A stretch of DNA of 64,000 nucleotides from Ruminococcus flavefaciens (GCA_002373775.1 DFJW01000061.1:1-64000); one strand, 5' to 3'. Counted from the stretch's first letter, positions 49,856-59,924 are shown. Notes: generated by a model not told the origin, from the letters alone. Numbers and translations: made by a program.

Positions 49856-50374
49856 TCATATGTATTTAACGCCAAGTGCTTTTAGTGAACTGCGCATTTT
49901 ATTGCGTTTGCTGTCACTGAAACGGCAGCCGGCACTTTCAGAGATCACGCTGACGGGTATACCTGCTTTTACTGCGCCCTTTGCAGTTGCTCCAAGGCAG
50001 CCGCATTCATCTATACCGCAGAGATACAGCTGTTCATAGCCTGCTTTTTCCACATGCTCCCTGAACGTCTTTGATGTGAAGGCATCCTTCAGATTCTTTT
50101 CGAAACACAGTCCGGATACATTTTTTATGCCGCTGTATATCTCTGCCCCTTCTGTGCCTTTTATGGAGAATCCGATGAACCACTTATTTGTGATGATATT
50201 CGGGAATACCTGAATGATGTATATCACATCGCAGCCTTCTGCACTGTATTTTTCTATGCTGTCATTCACACTGCTTACAAGTTTTTCTGTATCATAGCTG
50301 AATTTTTTCATGCGCTTATCCCAGAGATAATCATTCTGCATATCTATAACTACTAATGCTTTTTTGTTTGACAT
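49856..50374 (-). CDS. Isochorismatase-family cysteine hydrolase
   Basis: 172 residues from the ATG at 50374 (GAGGTGAT upstream). Cysteine hydrolase fold: ALVVIDMQNDYLWD with catalytic Asp, FEKNLKDAF with Lys, and LCGIDECGCLGATAKGA with nucleophilic Cys. Family members hydrolyse nicotinamide, isochorismate, ureido or peroxy substrates; none can be chosen. Last gene before a weak hairpin. Confidence 0.85.
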   Translation of the reverse strand: MSNKKALVVIDMQNDYLWDKRMKKFSYDTEKLVSSVNDSIEKYSAEGCDVIYIIQVFPNIITNKWFIGFSIKGTEGAEIYSGIKNVSGLCFEKNLKDAFTSKTFREHVEKAGYEQLYLCGIDECGCLGATAKGAVKAGIPVSVISESAGCRFSDSKRNKMRSSLKALGVKYI

Positions 50375-50387
50375 GATATCACCTCTT

Positions 50388-51104
50388 TCAATAATCCTCT
50401 TCACTGCCGTATTTCTTGTACACTGCCGTTCCGCCTATTGCTGCTGCCAGCAGGCAAAGCAGAAGGTTGACATAGAACTGCGTGCTGCGGTTCAGCAGAT
50501 TAAGTGAATCTGTGAAGTTTGAAAAAAATTCACCGAACGTGCCCTCCGTGAAGCCGTATACTTCCATTGTCGCCTTATCCATCGCCTTATCCACCTGCTC
50601 ATCTGTCATTGCGCTTGCTGCCTGTATTACGTCAACATACTGGTTGTTGCGCATCTCCTTTTTTGCATCTGTGAAAAGATCCATAAGTTCCCAGCACCAG
50701 ACTATCTTTGTACCGATGAACACGATAATCAATACGACTGCCGCCAGTATCATTATTCCGTACTTTTCGTCTATGAAGCACTTTTTCATTGCTGTCCTGC
50801 ATCCTAAAACTGCTCCGCATGCTACGAATAGTGCGCCGACGATCGCGAAGAATCCTACCTTTCCGATAAGCAGCCATATTATGAATCCCGGAAGCGCTCC
50901 TGCGATCGACATTCCTGCAATACGGCATATATCCATTGCAACGGATCTGTCGCTCATTGAGTAAAGTTCACCTGCTGCCATAACATCTTCAGAACTGAAC
51001 TCTCTTGCTTTAGGTGCAAATACCGAGCCTGTCGGCTTCTGTTCTTCCTTTTCCTTTTCGGATGTCTCCGTAGACAGGTCGTTCTCATTCAACATTTCAT
51101 CCAT
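50388..51104 (-). CDS. Polytopic membrane protein, unknown function
   Basis: 238 residues from the ATG at 51104 (GGAG 8 nt upstream). Acidic, Glu/Lys-rich N-terminus, then helices IAGMSIAGALPGFIIWLLIG, VGFFAIVGALFVACGAVLG, YGIMILAAVVLIIVFIGTKIVW and a C-terminal FYVNLLLCLLAAAIGGTAVY. Upstream of the cysteine hydrolase gene by 13 nt. Not assigned. Confidence 0.75.
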   Translation of the reverse strand: MDEMLNENDLSTETSEKEKEEQKPTGSVFAPKAREFSSEDVMAAGELYSMSDRSVAMDICRIAGMSIAGALPGFIIWLLIGKVGFFAIVGALFVACGAVLGCRTAMKKCFIDEKYGIMILAAVVLIIVFIGTKIVWCWELMDLFTDAKKEMRNNQYVDVIQAASAMTDEQVDKAMDKATMEVYGFTEGTFGEFFSNFTDSLNLLNRSTQFYVNLLLCLLAAAIGGTAVYKKYGSEEDY

Positions 51105-51231
51105 TTTCAATACTCCATTCTATATCATTTTACGACATTCCCTGCCGCTTCTAACATAATAACATATTATAACTTAAATTGCAAGAGAAACACGGCAGTC
51201 ACATTACTGCACTGCCGTGTCCTTCATCTTA

Positions 51232-53826
51232 TCATGCGCTCATAAGTTTTTTTCTCAGGCTTACAAGATCGAATGCGTCCACCATGCCGTCTGCATTGAT
51301 GTCAGCAGCTTCCGCCTGCGATGACGTCAACGCTTTCCTGCGCAGTATGTGATTCTGGAGCAGCACAAGATCAGCTACATCTGCTTTTCCGCTGCCGTCT
51401 ATGTCGCCTGCTGCTGATGCGAGCTTGGTCCCGTACAGCTCTATCTCTGATATGTTGCAGCAATATACATCATCTGCATTATAGCCATTGGAAGGCTTTC
51501 CTTCCGGAACTGTGTAGCGTATGTATCTTGCTCTGGCATCGCCGTCAAGACTGCGGACATACTCCATGCCGTAACCCGGTTTTGTATTTATAGTGTACAC
51601 CGTCTTCCACTCATTTCCGTCAGTGGACACCTGGAAGTAACCGTCTGTCATGCGGTACTCGTATCCCTTTCTCGCACAGTAGCCTATTGCCTTTATGTCG
51701 TATAATGCGCCGAGATCAGCCTGTACCCAGCCCTGACCGGTACCGTCAAAATATGTTGAGATGTCGCCGTCGAAAGCCTTATCATAGCTTGTGGATGCTG
51801 TGCTGTGCCATGAATCCGAGCCTGAATATGCCGTCGGGATTATCCTGTCATACTCATTCTTTATGGAAGGAAGTCCGTAAAGCTCTATCTCTGCCACGTT
51901 GCAGCAATATGTGCTGTCCGTATTCACGCCGTTATCAGGCTTGCCTTCCGGCACTGAATAACGTATGTACCTTGCAGTGCTGCCGCCGTTGAAATTAGTG
52001 ACGTATCTCATTCCGGAAGGCTTATCCGGAACTGTATACGCTGTTGTCCAGTTCGTTCCGTCCTCAGAGAACTGGAATGAACCGTCTGTCATACGCTGCT
52101 CATAACCCGCTCTCGGGCAGAAGCCTATGGCTGAGATATCGTATGCCTTGCCGAGATCTACCTGTACCCAGCCGGCTGTAAGACCGTCAAAATATGTTGT
52201 TCTGCTGCCGTCAAATGCCTTCTCATAGTTTACGGACTGGTCGTTCTTCCATGACTCCGAACCGGAAACCATATTATTGGTAACGTTTATCTTGTTCTGG
52301 AGAGAAGTGCTGCCCTTTACACCGTCTATCACAAATGTGGTGATAGAATTCGGCGCAAGCGAAGTCTTCAGCGTTCCGCCGCTTATAGCAGTATTGCCTA
52401 TATCCTTCCAGTTTTCGGTATTGCTGGTGCGTATTCCCTTTGCAGAACTTCCGACTGCTGAAAAACCGGTAAGATCAAATGTGTAGTCGTTTGATGAAGA
52501 TGATGTGTTGTACACTACGATAACAAGCTGTCCTGCGTCCGGATCGTAGGCTGCCATTGTTGTGTCAGGACAATTCAGCATTATCATGCCGGGACGTATG
52601 TATCTGGAGTACTGACCAAAAGCGTAGTACTTCTTTGTGAGTATCACCTCATTCTTGTCGTGGTCTGCTACTGCAAGTCCCCAGAATCCACCTGATGTAT
52701 TGACCATTCCGCTGTCCTTGTTTCCGTTGTATCCTACAGATGAGATATGGTTGTCTATCGCCTGCCAGAGTATCCATGCTGTGGGATTGAGCTGGTTGCA
52801 GTCAAGAGCTATGCGCTGGGCAAGCCAGAGTGCAGAACCCATTTCTCCGGCATTGGTACCGGCTGTTCCGCTACCGTCAACTTCGCTCATCCAGAGGTTC
52901 TTTCCGGCTGATAACGCAAGGGATTTCAGCTCACTGCGCCTGCTTCCGCCGTAGGTATGAGTATCTATACGGCCTATAGCATTCTTGGCATCGGATGAAA
53001 GAGCATTATAACATTCGATCTGGGTGTCTATGGATGTTTCATCAGTACCGCTGAGTATCACGTCGCTCATGCCTCTTTCCTTCATGGCACGCTGGAGCTC
53101 GGTGATGATCTTCGATTCTGAACTGCCCTTGTCGAAATGACAGCCCTCCTGCTTCTTTGAAAATGCTCCCCAGAAATTGGTATACGGCTCATTCATAGCC
53201 TCAACACTCTGGATATCCACTCCCCATACATTCTTGTAATGGTAGCAGACCTCAGCCATGTAATCCGCGAACTCTTCATACTGGTCATCCTTGAGGTTGT
53301 TCTTTCCCGCATCGGTGTTGCCGGTGCTGCATCCGCTCTTAGTCATGTAGTACGGCGGCGAATTGGAGAACATCTCAACTATCATATCATCTCCGGCTGC
53401 CTTGATACACTTCATAAGAACGTTTCTCTGGTTGTAGTCAGCATTCCAGTCGTATGTAACTGTGCCGTTGTTGTACACAGTATATCCCGGCATGTTCGAG
53501 TCTGTTCGGGTTATGTGATGATGTGTGGGATCATCACCGCCGCCGATATTGAATCGGGCTATATTCATTTTCAGTCCGTTGTCTCCGAAGAAGAGATCGG
53601 CTGTCTTCTGTGCAAGAGTATCCGAATACCCTACACGGTTCGCCCACCAGCAGAGTGATGTGCCCCAGCCTTCGAATACGCCTCCGTTTATCTCATATGT
53701 ACTGAGAGGAGATATCACAACTACAGTTGCCGCATCAGTATCGGTAGATATCATGCTCATGTCAGCGCCTGCCATTGCTACGCCAATTGCCAGCGCAGAT
53801 GCTGTAAGCCTTTTAAGTAATCCCAT
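51232..53826 (-). CDS. GH30 family endo-beta-1,6-galactanase-like enzyme with two F5/8C domains and dockerin
   Basis: 864 residues from the ATG at 53826 (AAGGAG upstream), secreted (signal peptide KRLTASALAIGVAMAGADM). Catalytic domain about 40-515: YEINGGVFEGWGTSLCWWA is the start typical of GH30 subfamily 5 (endo-beta-1,6-galactanase) rather than xylanase; acid/base Glu in EAMNEPYTNFWG and nucleophile Glu in LWMSEVDGSG. Then two discoidin (F5/8 type C) domains, each with SW, FDG, YFDG, GWVQVDLG or GWVQADLG motifs, and a C-terminal type I dockerin (GDIDGSGKADVADLVLLQN, DINADGMVDAFDLVSLRKK). Operon with the following double-GH43 gene (13 nt apart). Galactan specificity is inferred. Confidence 0.92.
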   Translation of the reverse strand: MGLLKRLTASALAIGVAMAGADMSMISTDTDAATVVVISPLSTYEINGGVFEGWGTSLCWWANRVGYSDTLAQKTADLFFGDNGLKMNIARFNIGGGDDPTHHHITRTDSNMPGYTVYNNGTVTYDWNADYNQRNVLMKCIKAAGDDMIVEMFSNSPPYYMTKSGCSTGNTDAGKNNLKDDQYEEFADYMAEVCYHYKNVWGVDIQSVEAMNEPYTNFWGAFSKKQEGCHFDKGSSESKIITELQRAMKERGMSDVILSGTDETSIDTQIECYNALSSDAKNAIGRIDTHTYGGSRRSELKSLALSAGKNLWMSEVDGSGTAGTNAGEMGSALWLAQRIALDCNQLNPTAWILWQAIDNHISSVGYNGNKDSGMVNTSGGFWGLAVADHDKNEVILTKKYYAFGQYSRYIRPGMIMLNCPDTTMAAYDPDAGQLVIVVYNTSSSSNDYTFDLTGFSAVGSSAKGIRTSNTENWKDIGNTAISGGTLKTSLAPNSITTFVIDGVKGSTSLQNKINVTNNMVSGSESWKNDQSVNYEKAFDGSRTTYFDGLTAGWVQVDLGKAYDISAIGFCPRAGYEQRMTDGSFQFSEDGTNWTTAYTVPDKPSGMRYVTNFNGGSTARYIRYSVPEGKPDNGVNTDSTYCCNVAEIELYGLPSIKNEYDRIIPTAYSGSDSWHSTASTSYDKAFDGDISTYFDGTGQGWVQADLGALYDIKAIGYCARKGYEYRMTDGYFQVSTDGNEWKTVYTINTKPGYGMEYVRSLDGDARARYIRYTVPEGKPSNGYNADDVYCCNISEIELYGTKLASAAGDIDGSGKADVADLVLLQNHILRRKALTSSQAEAADINADGMVDAFDLVSLRKKLMSA

Positions 53827-53839
53827 AATTTCCAACTCC

Positions 53840-56731
53840 TTATCCAACTATAACAGTTGCAGTTATTCTTTTGAATCGTTCGGCAAGTTCTTCTTCGTCG
53901 CGCAGATTGATGACCGGATCTCCGTTGGCATCAAATATCACGCGCTTTATCCTTGTGTGCCGGCAAGGATCATAGAGAGGATCTTTATTGTATGTACCGC
54001 ATTTCTGCGACGCATGCTCAGCAGGTCTTGCATGGTAGACTATCAGCAGATTGCCGTACTCATCGGTCACGAAACTGTTGTGTCCGGGACCGGAAGCACC
54101 GTCAAGGTCAGCCGTCGAGAGTACCGGATAACTGAGTTTCTTCCAGTTCTTCGTATCCATGAGGTCCGAGTTAATATCAGCTTCAAGTCTTCCCACACAG
54201 TATTCCGAACCTGTACCGGATGCAGAGAAGAATACATATACCTTTTTATCGGTCTTCAGTACAGCTGCGCCTTCGTTCACACGATTGTTCACCATTTCCC
54301 AGTCATATTCCGGCTTTGTGAGCATTATGGGCTTGGTAATGAGCTTCCACGGCGAAGAAGGATCTATCTCAGCCATGAAGAGTGAGGAATCTCCCTTTAT
54401 CTCAGCCCATATCACATAATGATGACCGTTGTTCTCAAAATAGGTCATGTCAAGTGAGAAATTGGCGAATGACTCTGTATCTCCGCTTGAAGGCTGCATC
54501 TGTCCGCATTCCGTCCAGTTTCCGGTATACGGATCGCCGTCGCATTTCAGCACATACGGACGTATCGCCCAGACATTGTCGCTTGAACCGGCTGCAAAGA
54601 ATATGTACCAGTAACCGTTTATGCAGTGCATTTCGGGCGCCCAGATATGCTTTGCCATTATGCCGGAAGGATGTGCCTTCCAGATCACCTTTTCCTCTGC
54701 TTCCGCAAGGCCTTTGACAGTGCTGCTCCTCCTGAGTACTATGCGGTCATATCCGTTGTCCGCATTGCCTCTTGCCGGATATGAGGCTGTAAAATAGTAA
54801 TAATCCCCCTGCACTATATACGGATCAGCTCTTTCTTCTATAAAAGGATCACTGTAAAGGTCTCTGCTTGAGAGCAGGGTTCCTTCAGCAGTGTAAGTTC
54901 CGGGCTTCATGGTGTTTATCCCGTATTTATCATCCCATTCCACATACATCTTCGCTTTGCTGCCGTCACTGTATACCGCTGTAGCATAGGAAGGAAGGGA
55001 GGTCTTTTCTCCTATTCCTGCATGATATACCAGAGGCTCTGTGCCGGTATTTATGGGGTGCAGACCTTCCGACGGGAAAGCACTCACCAGTGCATCGTAC
55101 TGGTCGCCGTTTATGGGGATAACATAGCCGTGACGCGGAGTGAAATCGAAGCTGTAGCTGCTTCTGTCCACTGTTTTGAAATTTTCAAGGTCAGTGGTCT
55201 CCTGCATCACATAATATCCGTTTCCGTAGGCGTCGGACATCATCACCCATTTGTCGGAATCGTTGAGCTTGTATATGTTCGGTCCTTCTACGCCGATATT
55301 GCCTTCTGATACCTGCTTTATCTCACGGTAAGGTCCGCTCGCATGCTCTGCTTCTGCAAGATAGATGCGCTTGTTCGTCTCGTTCTTGTAGTACATGTAG
55401 TACTTTCCGTTACGGAATATTATATCCGAGTCGATGGCATCGTTGCCGTTGGCAGGGGCAAACAGGAGAGCCGGTTCAGTGTCCAGCGTCTTCATGTCCC
55501 TGCTGTATGCGTAATACATTATGGTACGGTCGTCTCTTCCCGGGACTCTCGCTGCATAATATATCATATATGCGCCCTTTTCGGGATCGTAGATCGCCTG
55601 CGGTGCCCATGCACGGTCCGCATTCATCATCAGCGGATATTTGCCGGATATCTCTATGAGCGTCTCGTCAAACCAGTGGACAAGGTCTGTGGATTTGGCG
55701 CTTATGAGATTGCGGTTGCTGTTCCAGCCCAGAGATGACTTCATATCCGTCGCCAGCATATAGTAAAGCCCGTCTTCACCTTTGAATATGTACGGATCGC
55801 GGAGGCATTCCGTCCCCACTCCGGATTTCCAGACCGCCCTTCCGCCGTTCAGCGCTTTGAAATGATATCCGTCAGTACTTACGGCGTATGACAGTCTCTC
55901 CTGCTCTGGAGAATTGCCGAGAAAATACGCGAAAAGATATGCTGTATCCGGCTTTTCTGCCGGTATATCACATCCGGCTTCCGTATATGTACCCCTGCCA
56001 AGTATATAATCCGAGAGGATACCGAGATCCTTGCCGTCTGTTATGCCGTCACAGTTCATATCTGCTATCTTCATTCTTACATCGTCAAATCCGCTGCTAA
56101 GTCCGTTCTGCATGAGAGAACGGTCAAAAATGTCTATCACGCCGTCCATATTCAGATCTCCCCGCAAAAAACTGTATTCGCCGTCTGTCGGACGGATGTA
56201 GAACTTCTGACCTTCACCTCCCCAGTAGTCCCACTGGTCGATATTTGCTCCGTTTTCATGGCTTATGTCATAAACGTCCAGTGCCGCTTTTCCGGAGCAT
56301 TCAGCCGTTATGTAATAAGCATCATCGACGCGGTGCAGTATGAAATGCTGAGAAGGAAGGTCTTCATACCCGGAAAGGTATATGTTCCTTCCGTTGCCGT
56401 TGTCTCCGCCTTCTACCGTCATCGCAAGCCCGGGATCTGATGCAGACAGGATACAGCATTTTCCGTCGCCTGCGCTCTCTATCTTCCAGCACTGCGAAAG
56501 GTCTCCGAGTTTTTCCCACTGATGCACATTGCCGTCGGCAGAAGCTGTAACATACTTGCCGCTGAGTCTGACCATTATCGTATACTCGCATCCGCTTATA
56601 ATGTCGCCTGAACTGTCGATACGTTCAGAACTCACGATACCGGATGCCCTGTCGATACTGCCCGGATACGCAGTGCCGGCTATCACAAGTGCCGCCGCTG
56701 AAGCTGCAATGCGCCGCCTTTTTTTATTCAT
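53840..56731 (-). CDS. Double GH43 enzyme with ricin-type lectin domain and internal dockerin
   Basis: 963 residues from the ATG at 56731 (AGAGG upstream). Signal peptide 1-30; ricin-type beta-trefoil (CBM13-like) about 45-182 with QW motifs (VHQWEKLG, IDQWDYWGGEGQ); a dockerin in the middle about 190-248 (GDLNMDGVIDIFDRSLMQN, DMNCDGITDGKDLGILSDY) rather than at the end; GH43-like module 1 about 264-560 (CLRDPYIFKGEDGLYYML, AIDSDIIFRNGKYYMYY, GVEGPNIYKLN); GH43 module 2 about 640-940 (RADPYIVQGDYYYFT, IWAPEMHCINGYWYIFFA, NEGAAVLKTDKKVYVFF). Likely arabinofuranosidase or galactosidase side activities supporting the GH30 enzyme. Confidence 0.9.
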   Translation of the reverse strand: MNKKRRRIAASAAALVIAGTAYPGSIDRASGIVSSERIDSSGDIISGCEYTIMVRLSGKYVTASADGNVHQWEKLGDLSQCWKIESAGDGKCCILSASDPGLAMTVEGGDNGNGRNIYLSGYEDLPSQHFILHRVDDAYYITAECSGKAALDVYDISHENGANIDQWDYWGGEGQKFYIRPTDGEYSFLRGDLNMDGVIDIFDRSLMQNGLSSGFDDVRMKIADMNCDGITDGKDLGILSDYILGRGTYTEAGCDIPAEKPDTAYLFAYFLGNSPEQERLSYAVSTDGYHFKALNGGRAVWKSGVGTECLRDPYIFKGEDGLYYMLATDMKSSLGWNSNRNLISAKSTDLVHWFDETLIEISGKYPLMMNADRAWAPQAIYDPEKGAYMIYYAARVPGRDDRTIMYYAYSRDMKTLDTEPALLFAPANGNDAIDSDIIFRNGKYYMYYKNETNKRIYLAEAEHASGPYREIKQVSEGNIGVEGPNIYKLNDSDKWVMMSDAYGNGYYVMQETTDLENFKTVDRSSYSFDFTPRHGYVIPINGDQYDALVSAFPSEGLHPINTGTEPLVYHAGIGEKTSLPSYATAVYSDGSKAKMYVEWDDKYGINTMKPGTYTAEGTLLSSRDLYSDPFIEERADPYIVQGDYYYFTASYPARGNADNGYDRIVLRRSSTVKGLAEAEEKVIWKAHPSGIMAKHIWAPEMHCINGYWYIFFAAGSSDNVWAIRPYVLKCDGDPYTGNWTECGQMQPSSGDTESFANFSLDMTYFENNGHHYVIWAEIKGDSSLFMAEIDPSSPWKLITKPIMLTKPEYDWEMVNNRVNEGAAVLKTDKKVYVFFSASGTGSEYCVGRLEADINSDLMDTKNWKKLSYPVLSTADLDGASGPGHNSFVTDEYGNLLIVYHARPAEHASQKCGTYNKDPLYDPCRHTRIKRVIFDANGDPVINLRDEEELAERFKRITATVIVG

Positions 56732-56780
56732 CGCCCAAAACCTCTTTTCTATGTATATATTGTCCGTATTATACACTTTG

Positions 56781-56810
56781 ATTTTAGCACAATGCTATAA
56801 CTTTTGTCAA
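56781..56810 (-). promoter_or_regulatory. Promoter of the GH43/GH30 operon
   Basis: On the minus strand TTGACA (56810-56805), 18-nt spacer, TAAAAT (56786-56781). A TATAAT further downstream at 56773-56768 is too far to pair with it. Confidence 0.5.
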
Positions 56811-56907
56811 TATATTACAAAGCATTTGTCCGGATATTTTTGAGATTTTTTTAATATGCCGCATATTTTACTTATTTTTATGTGTTTATGAGTCTATTGG
56901 TTCACAA

Positions 56908-56953
56908 AACAGAAACTGCCGGACCTGAAAATACAGATCCGGCAGTTTCTGTT
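56908..56953 (-). terminator. Terminator of the PIG-L gene
   Basis: AACAGAAACTGCCGGA pairs with TCCGGCAGTTTCTGTT, an about 16-bp stem with a long loop, followed by TTTTG on the minus strand. Confidence 0.75.
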
Positions 56954-56976
56954 GATGTATGCTGACGTGAAAGCTC

Positions 56977-57696
56977 TTATTCTTCAAAGCAGGTCCATTC
57001 TTCATAGCAGTTCATATGCTCGAACATATCAATGGTCCTTGACTGCGATCTATAGTATCCTTCAAGTCTTTCTTTGTATTCAAGCTGTTCCGGGGTTATC
57101 TTTGTCATTCCGCTTTCGTGATCCCCGATCGTCTTTTTGGTATAATACTTCCCGAAATAATATAATTTACAGTTTCCTCTGTCAATTTTGTCTTTGTAAA
57201 CATCAGTAACGATACTGCTCGTCATTTTGTGGTGGATGTGTCCGTACTCACCGTCAGGATTATGGGTGGCTATCAGTTTCCAGTCCTTGTACGTCATTAC
57301 TTTTTCAACATCCTTGATTATGCCCGACTTGTTCTTGTTCCAGCTGTCCTTGTGGAAAAACGCCTTGTCCGGATAGCAAAGTATGATGCCGTCGTTCCCT
57401 GATTCCCGGATGACCTTCTCAAATTCCTTTCTGCGGACGCAGTTGTTGCCGTTGGTTATCACGACCACAAAGTAACCGCCAGCCATAAGATGAGCACCGC
57501 CCCACAGTACCTCATCATCCGGATGTGCAACTATCATCAGCTTATCTGCACCGTCGATCCCGTGTTTCCTGAGTTCCTCATCCGTAAGCCTGCACACATG
57601 ATAGGTGCTGTAGACGTAGGATACCACAACGCTGCACAGAATAAACAGGATCGAGATCAGCGCAACGACAGTTCTCTTATGTATAAGTATTTTCAT
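56977..57696 (-). CDS. PIG-L family deacetylase
   Basis: 239 residues from the ATG at 57696 (GGGGGA upstream). N-terminal membrane anchor (VVALISILFILCSVVVSYVY), then the PIG-L fold with LMIVAHPDDEVLWGG and the second zinc site in THNPDGEYGHIHHKM. Hydrolyses N-acetyl groups from GlcNAc-type sugars in lipids or small molecules, outside the membrane given its topology. Substrate unknown. Confidence 0.9.
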   Translation of the reverse strand: MKILIHKRTVVALISILFILCSVVVSYVYSTYHVCRLTDEELRKHGIDGADKLMIVAHPDDEVLWGGAHLMAGGYFVVVITNGNNCVRRKEFEKVIRESGNDGIILCYPDKAFFHKDSWNKNKSGIIKDVEKVMTYKDWKLIATHNPDGEYGHIHHKMTSSIVTDVYKDKIDRGNCKLYYFGKYYTKKTIGDHESGMTKITPEQLEYKERLEGYYRSQSRTIDMFEHMNCYEEWTCFEE

Positions 57697-57839
57697 AGTT
57701 CCCCCAAAAGATGATTCTTTATCCCTATATGTCATTATGTCTTCTTGCAAACAGTCAACTGCACGCTTAACTATACAATTATTCTACCACAAGTATACGT
57801 TTTTGTCAATAATCATCTCGCATTATGTCGAAAATGCTG

Positions 57840-58610
57840 TCATATATGTACCGGCTGCATTATCTGGAAGCTGAATTCCTCGTTTGCAAGCACGATCTTG
57901 TCACCGTCTATGATATGTGTCTGTTCAAGCGGCGAAAGTTCATGTCCGTTTACGTATGTCTTGTTCGTAGAACCCATGTCGCGTATGTAGTACATCCCGT
58001 CTCTGTTGATTATCTCGGCATGGCGGCGGCTGACTGTGCTGTTGTCCGGAATGCAGATGTCAGAATTGGTCTTGTCTTTGCCTATCCTTGTGACACTGCG
58101 GTCCAGCAGCATTCGCTCTCCGGTGGATACCCTTGTGATGTAAGCTCTCGGCAGTTCTTTCTCAAATACCGGTTCAGGCTCATGTGCAAACGGGACTGCT
58201 TCCGACTTCTGCTGCGGTTCTTCACCCTGATATGCACCGCATCCGGTACAGTAAATCTGTCCGTCTTCAAGTATCTCCCCACACCGACGGCATACCGGCT
58301 TTACAGCCGGCTTCACTTCCGGCTCGGGTATCTGATGCACAGCAGGCTCTCCGTTCAGCTTTCCGAAAGGAGTACCGCACTGCTCGCAGAATCCGGTTCC
58401 TGCGAATCTCGGTGCTCCACATACCGGACAGCTGCCGACAGTTACCGGCTGCGGCTGTACTGCTGCAAACTGAGGTGCAGCCTGCGGTATCACTCCGGTC
58501 TCAGAGCCGCATTTCGGACAGGATACAGCTCCCGGACGCAGCGGACGTCCGCAGCTCAGACACATTGTCCTCTGCATATATTTCCTGTACAGATTATCAC
58601 TCAAATCCAT
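57840..58610 (-). CDS. Zinc-ribbon and FHA-domain protein
   Basis: 256 residues from the ATG at 58610 (GGAGTG upstream). Three zinc-ribbon motifs (CLSCGRPLRPGAVSCPKCG, CPVCGAPRFAGTGFCEQCG, CRRCGEILEDGQIYCTGCG), Pro/Gln/Val linkers, and a C-terminal FHA domain about 165-250 (TRIGKDKTNSDICIPDN, SRRHAEIINRDG, GSTNKTYVNG). FHA domains bind phosphothreonine, so the protein is a candidate partner of a Hanks-type kinase. No kinase gene lies nearby. Confidence 0.9.
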   Translation of the reverse strand: MDLSDNLYRKYMQRTMCLSCGRPLRPGAVSCPKCGSETGVIPQAAPQFAAVQPQPVTVGSCPVCGAPRFAGTGFCEQCGTPFGKLNGEPAVHQIPEPEVKPAVKPVCRRCGEILEDGQIYCTGCGAYQGEEPQQKSEAVPFAHEPEPVFEKELPRAYITRVSTGERMLLDRSVTRIGKDKTNSDICIPDNSTVSRRHAEIINRDGMYYIRDMGSTNKTYVNGHELSPLEQTHIIDGDKIVLANEEFSFQIMQPVHI

Positions 58611-58771
58611 CACTCCACTCAGAGTCTTCTCGTCTTTTCTATATTCTATCACAATACCACAGCAATGTCAATGTTATGACCTGCTATTCGACACTTTGTG
58701 ATATGGCATCGTGACGCTGCATCCCTGATCGCAGCATAGTTCTATAAATGATAAGTTTTTTTGCGCGTCTA

Positions 58772-58800
58772 TTGCTCTTTCCGTAATTATTTGTTATAAT
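58772..58800 (+). promoter_or_regulatory. Promoter of the metallophosphoesterase gene
   Basis: TTGCTC at 58772-58777, 17-nt spacer, TATAAT at 58795-58800. Confidence 0.6.
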
Positions 58801-58826
58801 TATAAAAAAACGAAAGGATAACTGTT

Positions 58827-59924
58827 ATGATGTGGATAATTATACTGGTGCTCGTGCTGATCGCGGCTATAGGCGGACTTATCTATCTTATACGCGGATT
58901 CAGGCGATTCAGCTTCATCAAAGAACTCGGAAACAGGAGCAAACCGCTTTCTTGGGCGGTAACTCTGCTGCCGTTCGCAGGCATTGCCTGCTTTGCTTTC
59001 ATCAATGTATGGTCGGTGATGATAGTACTCATTCATCTTTTCTTCTTCTGGCTGGCTGCCGATCTGATAGGCAAACTTATCCGCAGATGTCTGAAAAAAG
59101 AACGCAGACGCAACATCGAAGGCTGTATAGCTATCGTTTTTACTGCCGCATATCTCGGAATCGGCTGGTACATGGCGCATCATGTGTTCCGCACTGAATA
59201 CTCGTTCACAACTTCTAAGGATATAGGAGGAGACTCCCTCAGGATAGTGGAGATAGCTGATCTGCATCTCGGCATTACTCTCGACGGTGATCAGTTCGAG
59301 GAACAGTGCAGGCGCATAGACAGCGAATCGCCTGACGTGGTCATAGTTGCCGGCGATTTCGTGGATGATGAGTCAGAAAAAGATGATATGATAACTGCAT
59401 GCAGTGCCCTCGGAAATATAGATACAGATTACGGCGTGTACTTCATATTCGGCAATCACGATAAGGGTTACTACAACAGCCGCGATTTTTCAGCTGACGA
59501 TCTCCGCGCTGAACTCGAAAAAAACGGCGTCATCATTCTTGAAGACGAGTGTGTGCTTGTGAACGATTCCTTCTACATAATCGGCAGACAGGACAAGTCC
59601 GAAGACGAACGTGCTCCGATGTCTGAACTCATAAAAGATACAGACGATTCAAAGTATGTCATCGTTGCAGATCATCAGCCTAACGACTACGCAAATGAAG
59701 CTGATGCAGGAGCTGACCTTGTTCTCTCAGGTCATACCCATGGCGGTCACGTTTTCCCTGCCGGTCAGATCGGTCTGCTGATCGGTGCAAATGACCGCAT
59801 CTACGGAACCGAGACTCGCGGCAGCACAGATTTCGTCGTGACATCCGGCATATCCGGGTGGGCTATCCCCTTCAAGACCGGCACATTCTCAGAATATGTA
59901 GTTATTGACATAAAAAAAGAATGA
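58827..59924 (+). CDS. Membrane metallophosphoesterase
   Basis: 365 residues. Three N-terminal helices (MMWIIILVLVLIAAIGGLIY and two more to about residue 115), then a calcineurin-like phosphoesterase domain with DLHLG, GDFVDD, GNHD, ADHQP and SGHTHGGHV metal motifs all present. YkuE/YaeI-type family, active on phosphodiesters or lipid-phosphates outside the membrane. RBS AAAGGA. Its stop is directly followed, with no gap, by the end of the convergent SDR gene. Confidence 0.92.
   Translation: MMWIIILVLVLIAAIGGLIYLIRGFRRFSFIKELGNRSKPLSWAVTLLPFAGIACFAFINVWSVMIVLIHLFFFWLAADLIGKLIRRCLKKERRRNIEGCIAIVFTAAYLGIGWYMAHHVFRTEYSFTTSKDIGGDSLRIVEIADLHLGITLDGDQFEEQCRRIDSESPDVVIVAGDFVDDESEKDDMITACSALGNIDTDYGVYFIFGNHDKGYYNSRDFSADDLRAELEKNGVIILEDECVLVNDSFYIIGRQDKSEDERAPMSELIKDTDDSKYVIVADHQPNDYANEADAGADLVLSGHTHGGHVFPAGQIGLLIGANDRIYGTETRGSTDFVVTSGISGWAIPFKTGTFSEYVVIDIKKE

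Noticed and set aside
53525..54385. 286-residue plus-strand frame over the GH30/GH43 junction
   Set aside because: Shadow; both minus-strand genes have signal peptides, catalytic motifs and ribosome sites.
57825..58714. Two long plus-strand frames over the FHA gene
   Set aside because: Cys/Ser/Arg-rich shadows; the minus strand shows zinc ribbons and an FHA domain.
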